The notes below the pieces were generated by a model. That model saw only the letters and a list, made by a program, of their open reading frames with translations. It was not told the DNA's origin and searched no databases. From JAHRVQ01 sp963976815 (GTDB taxonomy: Bacteria; Pseudomonadota; Gammaproteobacteria; Pseudomonadales; Azotimanducaceae): DNA of 64,000 bases. The stretch is from the NCBI GenBank assembly GCA_963976815.1, contig CAXBLU010000013.1, forward strand, positions 1 to 64,000, in the 5' to 3' direction. Of this stretch, positions 26,968 through 35,542 are shown in pieces. A program made the position numbers and the translations under genes. Position 1 is the stretch's first letter, and each line of letters starts with the position of its first letter.

Positions 26968-27861
26968 TTAGAAGAGGTAGCTGGTTGCGTTATTCTTCAA
27001 AGACTTTGCATCTCTGCAACTACTGATATCGTCGATATTCATCACAACAATTCGCTGCTCGGGCTCATTCTTGCGTTCGAACACCACGGAAACATGTTCG
27101 TCCTTCGGAATATTTTTCAAAGTTGTGCCGTAGTCACAAAGGCTTCTGAGTACGATGCCCTCGATCATTGCCAGCTGTTCCTCGGCCTCCATTTTGGCTT
27201 TTTCACGCTTCGCCTGTCGTGCTGCTTCGCGAACCCGCTTCTCCTCCTCATAGGTTTTTGAGAGCTTCGCCTGTCGGGTTTCGAGAACAGCAATCTCTTG
27301 CTCCAACTCCTTTACTTGCTTCTCTATTTCTTTTCTCTCATCTTCATCAGCGTGAATCAGCTCAATTTCATACTCACGACGGCGATATTCAATTTCGCGA
27401 CGTTCACGATTTATTTCTCGAAGCCCGCGGCGGGTTTCAGAATCGATTCGTATAATGGAGTTCTCGTCCTGTAGGTCCGCCAGGGAAAATTCTATCTGGT
27501 TTTCAACTTCGTCCATAACGACCCCAACACCGTCCAAAATATCACCGACCATTTGTTTGATCTCAACGCGCCTTACCTCATTGGGTTCCGAGGGTGGGAT
27601 CACAAAGGAGAAGCCGTCGGATTCCTGGCCGACATGAAAACTTCTCCAACTATTGGCTCGAACGGTAAACACGACACCCTGGTTGGCCAGATAGCTGGTT
27701 TCAATTTTGGGGTCGCAGTGGTTGCAGGATTCATCCTGTTTGAACGCGAGTTCGATTGTATTTGCCATGACCATCACGTCTTTATGGATTCGATCAATTT
27801 CTGGCGCTGCCTGTGCTGTGGCGGCGCTGGCAAGTAGTAGTGGCAATAGTAGATTCTTCAT
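26968..27861 (-). CDS. Periplasmic coiled-coil protein in ECF sigma operon
   Basis: A 297-residue protein with a signal peptide (MKNLLLPLLLASAATAQAA). A mixed N-terminal region includes CNHC, and a highly charged coiled coil (about 145-230, runs of E/R/K) is followed by a small C-terminal domain with two Cys (LCDYGTT, SSCRDAK). I do not recognise the family. Its start overlaps the anti-sigma stop by 4 bases (ATGA), so it is translationally coupled and probably belongs to the sensing system. Confidence 0.7.
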   Translation of the reverse strand: MKNLLLPLLLASAATAQAAPEIDRIHKDVMVMANTIELAFKQDESCNHCDPKIETSYLANQGVVFTVRANSWRSFHVGQESDGFSFVIPPSEPNEVRRVEIKQMVGDILDGVGVVMDEVENQIEFSLADLQDENSIIRIDSETRRGLREINRERREIEYRRREYEIELIHADEDERKEIEKQVKELEQEIAVLETRQAKLSKTYEEEKRVREAARQAKREKAKMEAEEQLAMIEGIVLRSLCDYGTTLKNIPKDEHVSVVFERKNEPEQRIVVMNIDDISSCRDAKSLKNNATSYLF

Positions 27862-28529
27862 AGGTTGTTTCCTTCCACCGAGGCTTGTCTCAATAGTCGA
27901 TTAATTTGATTGATGTTGCGTTTGTCTTCTACCTGACTCGCTAGGAGCAGGCTGATGCTTTCTTCAGTTTGCTGGGCTCGCTGTTCCTGTGCGTAATCCC
28001 AGACGGTCAGCAGCGTGCTGAGTTCATCCTTGCGTTCCTCTCGACTCATTTCCATTACGGTTCTGAGCAATAACTGGTTTGCAGCCACCTGGTTTGTAGA
28101 TAGGTTAGCCACTCTCCGTTGTAATTCTTGTTCCTGACGCATCTCTAGTTCAGTGAGTACCTTTGCTAGAGTCTCCTGAGATACACCGGAGTGGTCTCCA
28201 AATTTAATTGTTAGACCGTCCGCAGTGCTGACATTGGCCTGGGTGATCACAAGCACCAGAACCATGACTGAAGCAAAGCTGCTCACCCACTGGAGATTGG
28301 GTAACCAGGAAGTCTCGGGGAAGAAGGTTTTGCGCCGGTTCCAATGGGGCACGGGTTGATCATCCCAGCGACTCGCAAGAGCTTGCATCTGCCAGAGCTG
28401 CTGCAGGGACTCTGCACAGTCGTCACAATGGTTCAGGTGCTGGTCGACTCGCTGTTTTTGCAGACTACTGAGCTGGTCATCTACCAGGTCGGGTAGTAGG
28501 TCGCGATATTCATTGCATTCGGATGTCAT
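27858..28529 (-). CDS. Anti-sigma factor with zinc-finger N-terminus
   Basis: A 223-residue membrane protein. The N-terminal ZAS-type motif (H-x3-C-x2-C in HLNHCDDC) is typical of cytoplasmic anti-sigma domains. One membrane helix (about 78-98) is followed by a periplasmic region rich in Gln/Glu/Leu. It lies 12 bp after the ECF sigma gene, which it should bind and hold inactive at the membrane. Confidence 0.85.
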   Translation of the reverse strand: MTSECNEYRDLLPDLVDDQLSSLQKQRVDQHLNHCDDCAESLQQLWQMQALASRWDDQPVPHWNRRKTFFPETSWLPNLQWVSSFASVMVLVLVITQANVSTADGLTIKFGDHSGVSQETLAKVLTELEMRQEQELQRRVANLSTNQVAANQLLLRTVMEMSREERKDELSTLLTVWDYAQEQRAQQTEESISLLLASQVEDKRNINQINRLLRQASVEGNNL

Positions 28530-28541
28530 GGTTATACTCCT

Positions 28542-29108
28542 CTAACTTAAACGACAGCTGTCGGGCTGATCGATCTCACTTTGTTTCTTCAATTTACCCA
28601 GAGCAGCGTAGAGCCTGGTCTTGGCAGTGTTGCTGGATATTCCCAATTGGCCTCCGATTTCTTCGAAGGTGAAATGCTGAAAGTACTTAAGCTCGACTAC
28701 TTGCCGCTGTTCAAGGGGCAGGCAGCCCATCATGACACTCATATCCCGGTTCGATTGAGCTGTTGCCAGATTGGTATCGGGCTCGTAGGTAGCGTTCTCA
28801 TCCATCAGTTCTAGGTCGTCGGCCGACTGGTGAAATTTTTTCCGCCGGAAATAATCAATACAACGAAATGATGCGATTCGGAATAACCAGGCAACAAAGA
28901 CGCCGTCGCCCCGGTAATTGTCCAGGTTGCGATAGACAGATATTAGAACGTCCTGCAGAATATCCATTGCATCATCAGCGTTACCGCTCATACGGAACGC
29001 GTGGTTGTACAAACGTTTCTCATAGCGTTTGACGAGCTGTAGCCAAGCGCGTTCGCTGCCTTGCTTGGCATTTTTAATGAGCTGCTCGTCGGTTTTTCTG
29101 CTAAACAC
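28542..29108 (-). CDS. ECF-family RNA polymerase sigma factor
   Basis: A 188-residue sigma70-family ECF protein. Region 2 (about 22-92, DDAMDILQDVLISVYRNL and AWLFRIASFRCIDYFRR) reads the -10 element. Region 4 (about 128-175, LPLEQRQVVELKYFQ and FEEIGGQLGISSNTAKTRLYAALGKL) reads the -35. It heads the minus-strand operon sigma - anti-sigma - coiled-coil protein - lacZ - b561 and is divergent from the sulfatase gene, 169 bp away. Confidence 0.92.
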   Translation of the reverse strand: MFSRKTDEQLIKNAKQGSERAWLQLVKRYEKRLYNHAFRMSGNADDAMDILQDVLISVYRNLDNYRGDGVFVAWLFRIASFRCIDYFRRKKFHQSADDLELMDENATYEPDTNLATAQSNRDMSVMMGCLPLEQRQVVELKYFQHFTFEEIGGQLGISSNTAKTRLYAALGKLKKQSEIDQPDSCRLS

Positions 29109-29277
29109 TTAGTTTCCTACAGGGTGTGTCTATGGGTGCATTGCAACTTGCACCTTCGGTTGCTAGATCTATTTGGCTTAACTGATTGACGGGGCAAGCC
29201 AGTAAAAAGTTTGGTCGCGTGGACATTTTTCCTAGGTTATTCTCATTCAACGTCGCAATCACCCGTCAGGATGTTTA

Positions 29278-30813
29278 ATGAGTCAACCTAAAAAACCCAA
29301 GAAGGCTGTTGTGGTACTTCTCGATAGCTTAAACCGGCATATGTTAGGTTGTTACGGCGGTCAAGAGTTTGAAACCCCAAATATCGATCGACTCGCCAAG
29401 CGGGCCTTAAAATTCACTAACCATTACACCGGATCGCTGCCGTGTATGCCTGCCCGCCATGACATTCTAGTCGGTGCAATGGATTTTCTGTGGCGTCCCT
29501 GGGGCTCTATTGAGTTGTGGGAGCGTCCTATCACCCACTATTTGCGCCGTAAGGGCGTCCCTACCCAATTGTTTTCAGATCACCCGCACCTATTTGAAAC
29601 CGGCGGGGAGAATTACCACACAGACTTTTTTGCCTGGGACTATACCCGTGGTCATGAGGGGGATCCCTGGAAAGTCCGGGAAGATCCTAGTTGGATTGGA
29701 ACACCAACACTGCCAGCCAAAGCGAAATACCCAAAAGAGGCGGGAAAGCTGGTCTATGACCTTTCCCGTACCTGGTTCAAGGAAGAGCTCGATTTTCCCG
29801 GGCCGCGAACGATGAAGTCGACGGCGGATTGGCTGGGAGAAAACGGTGGCGCACTAGATGAGTTTTTAGTCTTTGTTGATGAGTTTGATCCCCATGAACC
29901 CTTCGACACACCCAAACCCTGGGCGAACAAATATGACCCGGAATGGGATGGTGATCTATTGATATGGCCGCCCTACGCTGTGGGTGGGGTTGAAAATGGT
30001 GTGATTGATGCCCGCCAGGGACAACATATCCGGGCAAATTATGGCTCAAAACTCAGCATGATCGATCACTGGTTCGGCAAAATATTAGATGAAATGGACA
30101 ATGGCCTGTGGGATGACACGATGTTTATCCTCTGCACAGACCATGGCCACTATCTTGGCGAAAAAGACATCTGGGGCAAGCCCCGGGTGCCTCAATACGA
30201 GACCCTCGGACATACACCGTTGATGATTGCAGCGCCCGGGATTGCAGCCGGAGAGATCGACTCTTTAACAACAAATGTTGATATCCACGCAACTCTAGCT
30301 GAATTGTTTGGCGTTGAGTCTGAACACATGACCCATGGTAAGTCTCTGCTGCCGTTGATTTATGGCAAAGAAACATCGGTCAGAGAATATGCCATCGGCG
30401 GAATTTTTGGCCAGTGGGTTCAGATCCAGGACGGTAAAAATAAGTATGCAAGAGCGCCTGTAGGAGATGGGTTTCCGCTTTCTATGTGGTCCAATCGCTG
30501 GTCGACAATGCCGGTCCCGTCAATGCCGGGTTTACGTTTGCCTAATCCTGATCGCAGGGCCTACCTGGACTTTATGCCGGGCTCCGACGTCCCGGTTATT
30601 CGGCAGCCCTTTCAACAGGGTGACATGCTGCCGTTTTGGGCGATGGGTCCACAGGTAGATGACCATCATTTATATTCAATCGTGAACGATCCCGACGAGA
30701 TTGAAAATCGTGTTGGAGACCCCGACGAAAAACGTATGCTCGAACTGCTTCATACAGCTTTGACTGAAGTTGAAGCACCGGAGGAGCAATTTGTCCGATT
30801 AGGCCTGGCCTAG
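29278..30813 (+). CDS. Sulfatase (formylglycine-dependent type)
   Basis: A 511-residue alkaline-phosphatase-superfamily sulfatase. The CxPxR motif CMPAR (C56) is the site converted to formylglycine. Metal ligands fall in VVVLLDSLNRH (D16) and TDHGHYLGEKDIWGK, the latter with catalytic His and Asn-equivalent positions. There is no signal peptide, so it is cytoplasmic, unlike most polysaccharide sulfatases. The start has a weak ribosome-binding site. It stands alone. Confidence 0.88.
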   Translation: MSQPKKPKKAVVVLLDSLNRHMLGCYGGQEFETPNIDRLAKRALKFTNHYTGSLPCMPARHDILVGAMDFLWRPWGSIELWERPITHYLRRKGVPTQLFSDHPHLFETGGENYHTDFFAWDYTRGHEGDPWKVREDPSWIGTPTLPAKAKYPKEAGKLVYDLSRTWFKEELDFPGPRTMKSTADWLGENGGALDEFLVFVDEFDPHEPFDTPKPWANKYDPEWDGDLLIWPPYAVGGVENGVIDARQGQHIRANYGSKLSMIDHWFGKILDEMDNGLWDDTMFILCTDHGHYLGEKDIWGKPRVPQYETLGHTPLMIAAPGIAAGEIDSLTTNVDIHATLAELFGVESEHMTHGKSLLPLIYGKETSVREYAIGGIFGQWVQIQDGKNKYARAPVGDGFPLSMWSNRWSTMPVPSMPGLRLPNPDRRAYLDFMPGSDVPVIRQPFQQGDMLPFWAMGPQVDDHHLYSIVNDPDEIENRVGDPDEKRMLELLHTALTEVEAPEEQFVRLGLA

Positions 30814-31030
30814 GGAAAAGTTTTTGATCGATTAATAGAACCAACCGGCCTCGGCGTGCGTCTTATTTGACTAAGAAGTGTGGAAATTTACCAACAGTCT
30901 TTTTATTACTGGTGGCGCGCGTAAAAATTTTCTATAAAAAACAACAAGTTAATTTCTGGCTTGAATTCTGCTTAGCGATAGCAAAGCAGCGTTTCATCGC
31001 GCGAGTAAATTGACAATTTAAGGGGCAAGC

Positions 31031-31912
31031 ATGTTAACAATTCGGGATCTTTCGAAAACCTACGCCAATGGTGTGAAAGCGTTGAACAAGATCAACCTGG
31101 AACTGGAACCTGGCATGTTTGGCTTGCTTGGCCCCAATGGTGCGGGAAAGTCCTCCTTGATGCGGACCCTGGCCACCCTACAGGAAGCTGATGAAGGTAC
31201 GGCGATGCTTGATGAAGTTGATATTCTGAAGGATAAAGACTCACTCCGTCGGGTATTAGGCTACCTGCCCCAGGACTTTGGTGTGTATCCCAAGCTGTCA
31301 CCGCTCACGATGCTCGATCACTTTGCGATGCTAAAGGGTGTCGTCAACAAAGGTGAACGACGGGAGTTGGTTGATGCCCTGTTACATCAGGTGAATCTCT
31401 ATGATGTACGAAAAAAAGCAATAGATACCTTCTCTGGTGGCATGAAGCAGCGCTTTGGTATTGCTCAAGCGCTGATCGGTAACCCGAGGCTGGTTATCGT
31501 TGATGAACCCACCGCCGGTCTCGACCCCTCCGAACGAAATCGATTTCACAATCTGCTGGCAGAAATTGGTGAAAACATTGTTGTGATTCTGTCCACTCAC
31601 ATTGTGGATGATGTCACGGACCTTTGCGCCAATATGGCAATTATGGGGGCAGGCGAAATTCTGCTAACGGGTAAGCCGAGGGAAGTGATTGAGCGGATCA
31701 AAGGCAATGTTTGGAGCAAGCAAATTAGCCGCAGTGAGCTTAATGACTATCAGCAAAATTTCCGTGTGATCTTGTCTCACTTAAGGGAGGGTCATACGGT
31801 CATTCATGTGTTGTCGGAGAATCAGCCGGAGGGTTTCGATCATCAAGAAGCAAATTTGGAAGATGTGTATTTTGCAACTTTGATTAATCACGGCATCGCC
31901 GTTTCTCTATAA
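31031..31912 (+). CDS. ABC transporter ATP-binding protein
   Basis: A 293-residue ABC-2-type exporter ATPase. It has Walker A GPNGAGKSS (about 34-42), signature FSGGMKQRFG, Walker B LVIVDEPTAGLD and an H-loop STHIVDD. An AAGGGG ribosome-binding site precedes the ATG. It is 18 bp upstream of the permease/peptidase fusion and surely its partner. Confidence 0.93.
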   Translation: MLTIRDLSKTYANGVKALNKINLELEPGMFGLLGPNGAGKSSLMRTLATLQEADEGTAMLDEVDILKDKDSLRRVLGYLPQDFGVYPKLSPLTMLDHFAMLKGVVNKGERRELVDALLHQVNLYDVRKKAIDTFSGGMKQRFGIAQALIGNPRLVIVDEPTAGLDPSERNRFHNLLAEIGENIVVILSTHIVDDVTDLCANMAIMGAGEILLTGKPREVIERIKGNVWSKQISRSELNDYQQNFRVILSHLREGHTVIHVLSENQPEGFDHQEANLEDVYFATLINHGIAVSL

Positions 31913-31930
31913 CTCCCTTTTGAGGAACGC

Positions 31931-34900
31931 ATGATGTTTTTGGATAACCTAAAGTTTGAGCTGAATTACCACCGCCAACAGTACGTGTTTTATGTGATGG
32001 CTGGGGTAGTTTTTCTACTGTTTTTTCTGGCGATGACATCGCCGAATGTGTCTATTGGCGGTGGGGGTCCTAACGTCAATCTAAACGCAACCATGGCGAT
32101 TTATAACACCTTACTTTCCGTATCTTTTCTTGCGGTTATTATGTCCATTACCTTCACAGCCAATAGTGTGATCCGAGACTATGACTACAAGACCATAGAA
32201 TTTTTCCTCTCGAGACCGCTTTCGAAAGCTGGATTTATATACGGTCGTTTTACCGGCAGCTTTTTCTTTGGCGTGCTGGTATATCTTGCTGGATTGATGG
32301 GGATTTTGGTTGGCGAATTAATGCCCTGGTTAGACCCCGAACGGCTCGGGGATTTTAGTCTCACCCCGTACGTGTATGGCACATTGCTGGGCGGCTTACC
32401 TAACCTGTTTATTTTCAGCTGCATATTCTTTTGTATCGCCTCGGTGACCCGTTCGCTTGGATATACCTATGTGGCTGCAGTAGCTTTGTTGATGCTGAGT
32501 TTTCTGCTTGACTATTTTACGGACCGGGAAACCGTGCAACTCACCAGTATTCTGGATCCCTTCGGTAGCACCGCCGTTGATGAGCTGACACGCTATTGGA
32601 CTCCCTTTGAACAAAATCGAGATCTACCTCCTTTAGAGGGAACTATTCTGGTTAACCGAGCGCTTTGGTTGTTCATAGCCGTTTGTTGCCTGGGGGCAAG
32701 TTATAGGCTCTATCCATTTTCGATAAATCGTAGCTCGAAAATCAAAGCAGCCAAGCCCGCTGAAGTGGAAGCGGTGTCCAGTAGTAGGTCGCCCATAGCA
32801 AAGGTAACTCAACAGTTCGATTTTAGCGCACAGGTTTCTCAATTCGCCTCTCAAACACGACTTGAAATACGCAGCCTGGTGTTTAGTGTCCCCTTTGCCA
32901 TTGTTATGGTGTTGGGGATGATTCAGGTTGTAGCCGGTGCCATCGGTAACCTGGGTAGTATTTTTGGCACGCCGGTTTATCCCACTACCAGCAATATGGT
33001 GAGTGTGATCAATGGCGTATTTTCATTGCCGTTGTTAGTCGTGTTGGTGTACATGTCCGGCGATATGATGGTGCGAGAACGTGCGACCCGCAGTCACGAA
33101 ATCATAGATGCGATGCCCTTCCCAAACTGGGTCATGATTGCGGCAAAGTGGGTGGGGCTTGCAACAGTTGTTGTCATTATGTTGCTGGCTGTAATGGTCG
33201 CGGCAATTGCGCTGCAACTATTTAACGGCTACTACGAAATCGACTTACCTCAATATTTGCTTGGGCTACTGTTCTTCTTCCAGTTTCCGATTTACCTCAT
33301 GGTGACGATGTCGGTGTTCTTCTATGTATTAACCCGAAACAAATACACCGCAATGTTCCTCATGATTGTTTATGTCGTGTCTGGGCTTTCTCTGCCTGCA
33401 ATGGGTTTTGAGCATTACCTATATCGTATGGCTGAAATCAACATGACCACTTCCTACTCGGACTTTACGGGCTACAGTCAGGACGTTGTGCCGCATCTCT
33501 GGCAAACCTTCTACTGGGGATTGTTCGGTTGTTTGATGCTACTCGCAGCTCACCTGCTTTGGCCAAGGGGTAGTGAAGATGACCGGGCTAATCGAGTCAA
33601 AGTGATGCGGGCTCGCATGACGCGTCCGGTTGTCATCAGCCTATGGGGTTTTTCAACAGCCTTTTTAATGGTGGGTGGGTTCATTTACTACAACACCAAT
33701 GTGCTGAATCGTTACCTGACGAATGATGACCTGGAGACATTGCAGGCGGATTACGAAAAAGCCTACAAGCGCTATGAACGTGAGCCACAACCGGCGCTTC
33801 AAAGTGTTTATGTTGAAGTTGATATCTATCCAGAAGAACGTGATGTTGCAGCAAAAGGACACTACGAACTGGTCAACCGCAATAGCTTTCCGATCAGCCA
33901 GATCCACTTCACCGAAGCCCTCGGCGTAGATCTTAAAAGTCTGGATCTTCCGGAGTCGGAAATGACCCGCGACGAAAAGCTCGGCTACCGGATTTATACA
34001 CTGGCGTCTCCCATGTTGCCGGGTGACAGCATCGGCGTTGATTTTTCTGTTTTGTGGACAACTCCTGGGTTTGCCAATAGAGGGCATCCTGTCCAGTTGG
34101 CGAGCAATGGCACCTTCTTCAATAACACAGACCTGTTACCTCAAATTGGTTATCAAAGTGGTGCTGAGCTACAGGATAATAACAAACGTCGGGAACAGGA
34201 TTTGCCTCCAGTTCAGCGACTACCGGATTTGGATGACCCGGAAGGTAGAAACTCAGTAGGCTTGATGTCGAACAGACGTGTTGATTTTGAAGCTGTTGTT
34301 TCGACTTCACCGGACCAGATTGCGATTGCGCCAGGCTATCTACAAAAGGAGTGGGAAGACAATGGACGGCGATATTTTCATTACAAGATGGATTCGCCAA
34401 TTTGGAATTTCTTTTCGTTTTTGTCCGGGGATTATCAGTTAAAAACAGATAAGTGGAATGACGTGGCAATTGAAGTCTATTATCAGCACGACTACAACGT
34501 CGATACGATGATAGAGTCGACTAAAGATTCACTCGATTACTTTTCCAAAAACTTCTCTCCTTATCAGTATCGTCAGTTCCGAATATTGGAGTTCCCAAGA
34601 TTTCAGGGGCGATTCGCGCAATCCTTTCCGAATACCATTCCCTTTAGTGAAAGCATTGGCTTTACCGCAGATCTTCGGGATAAAACCAATATTGATTATG
34701 TTTACTATGTAACGGCCCATGAATTGGCACATCAGTGGTGGGCACATCAGGTACTCGGGGCTGATGTGCAGGGGTCAACGATGATTGTCGAAACCCTGGC
34801 CCAGTACTCTGCGTTGATGGTGATGGAACAAAAATACGGTGCCGCGCAGATGCAGAAGTTCCTTTCATTTGAGTTGGATAGTTATTTACGAGGACGCGGC

Positions 34901-35494
34901 AGTGAAATCATTGAGGAGCTTCCCCTTTACCGAGTAGAAAACCAGGCATATATACATTATCGAAAGGGCAGTGTTGTTTTTTACGCTTTGAAAGATTTGA
35001 TTGGTGAGTCTGCAATCAATGATGCGCTAGCAACTTTCCTTGAACAGTATGCGTTTAAGGATGCACCTTATCCAACCACTCGAGAATTGCTGACGTTGAT
35101 TCGTGACCGAGCGGACCCTCAGTACGCGGATACGATTACGGATATGTTTGAGAAAATTGTCTTATTCGATGTAAAAGTAAATGATGCTGATGTGATCGAG
35201 TTGGACGACGGTGGTTTTGAAGTTAGCTTTGATGTCTCCAGTATTAAATTCGAAGCTGATGGCGAAGGTTTCGAAACAGAAGTCGCAATTTCGGACTGGG
35301 TAGATATTGGAGTACTAGGGGAGAAGGTTGGCGATGCTGAAGTGCCAGAAATCCTACATCTCGAGAAGGTGAAGTTAACCAGCGGTGCCAGTAACTACAC
35401 GTTACGAGTTGATCAGAAGCCGGTTTCCGTTGGCATCGATCCACTCAACAAATTGGTAGATCGAAATCCAGACGATAATATAAAGGCGCTTTGA
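31931..35494 (+). CDS. ABC-2 permease fused to M1-family metallopeptidase
   Basis: An 1187-residue fusion. The first half (about 1-600) has two sets of membrane helices of the ABC-2 permease type. After a last helix near 575-595 comes a large extracytoplasmic domain resembling M1 aminopeptidases, with the gluzincin zinc motif HELAHQWW (HELAH at 930-934) and a downstream glutamate in the IVETLAQYSAL segment (about 949). ABC permease/M1 fusions are known but not functionally understood. The peptidase would act outside the inner membrane on, or together with, the exported substrate. Confidence 0.88.
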   Translation: MMFLDNLKFELNYHRQQYVFYVMAGVVFLLFFLAMTSPNVSIGGGGPNVNLNATMAIYNTLLSVSFLAVIMSITFTANSVIRDYDYKTIEFFLSRPLSKAGFIYGRFTGSFFFGVLVYLAGLMGILVGELMPWLDPERLGDFSLTPYVYGTLLGGLPNLFIFSCIFFCIASVTRSLGYTYVAAVALLMLSFLLDYFTDRETVQLTSILDPFGSTAVDELTRYWTPFEQNRDLPPLEGTILVNRALWLFIAVCCLGASYRLYPFSINRSSKIKAAKPAEVEAVSSSRSPIAKVTQQFDFSAQVSQFASQTRLEIRSLVFSVPFAIVMVLGMIQVVAGAIGNLGSIFGTPVYPTTSNMVSVINGVFSLPLLVVLVYMSGDMMVRERATRSHEIIDAMPFPNWVMIAAKWVGLATVVVIMLLAVMVAAIALQLFNGYYEIDLPQYLLGLLFFFQFPIYLMVTMSVFFYVLTRNKYTAMFLMIVYVVSGLSLPAMGFEHYLYRMAEINMTTSYSDFTGYSQDVVPHLWQTFYWGLFGCLMLLAAHLLWPRGSEDDRANRVKVMRARMTRPVVISLWGFSTAFLMVGGFIYYNTNVLNRYLTNDDLETLQADYEKAYKRYEREPQPALQSVYVEVDIYPEERDVAAKGHYELVNRNSFPISQIHFTEALGVDLKSLDLPESEMTRDEKLGYRIYTLASPMLPGDSIGVDFSVLWTTPGFANRGHPVQLASNGTFFNNTDLLPQIGYQSGAELQDNNKRREQDLPPVQRLPDLDDPEGRNSVGLMSNRRVDFEAVVSTSPDQIAIAPGYLQKEWEDNGRRYFHYKMDSPIWNFFSFLSGDYQLKTDKWNDVAIEVYYQHDYNVDTMIESTKDSLDYFSKNFSPYQYRQFRILEFPRFQGRFAQSFPNTIPFSESIGFTADLRDKTNIDYVYYVTAHELAHQWWAHQVLGADVQGSTMIVETLAQYSALMVMEQKYGAAQMQKFLSFELDSYLRGRGSEIIEELPLYRVENQAYIHYRKGSVVFYALKDLIGESAINDALATFLEQYAFKDAPYPTTRELLTLIRDRADPQYADTITDMFEKIVLFDVKVNDADVIELDDGGFEVSFDVSSIKFEADGEGFETEVAISDWVDIGVLGEKVGDAEVPEILHLEKVKLTSGASNYTLRVDQKPVSVGIDPLNKLVDRNPDDNIKAL

Positions 35495-35542
35495 TTTTCT
35501 ATTTTTAGCTTTCTACTTATGGGCTACGGAAAACAGACGGAG

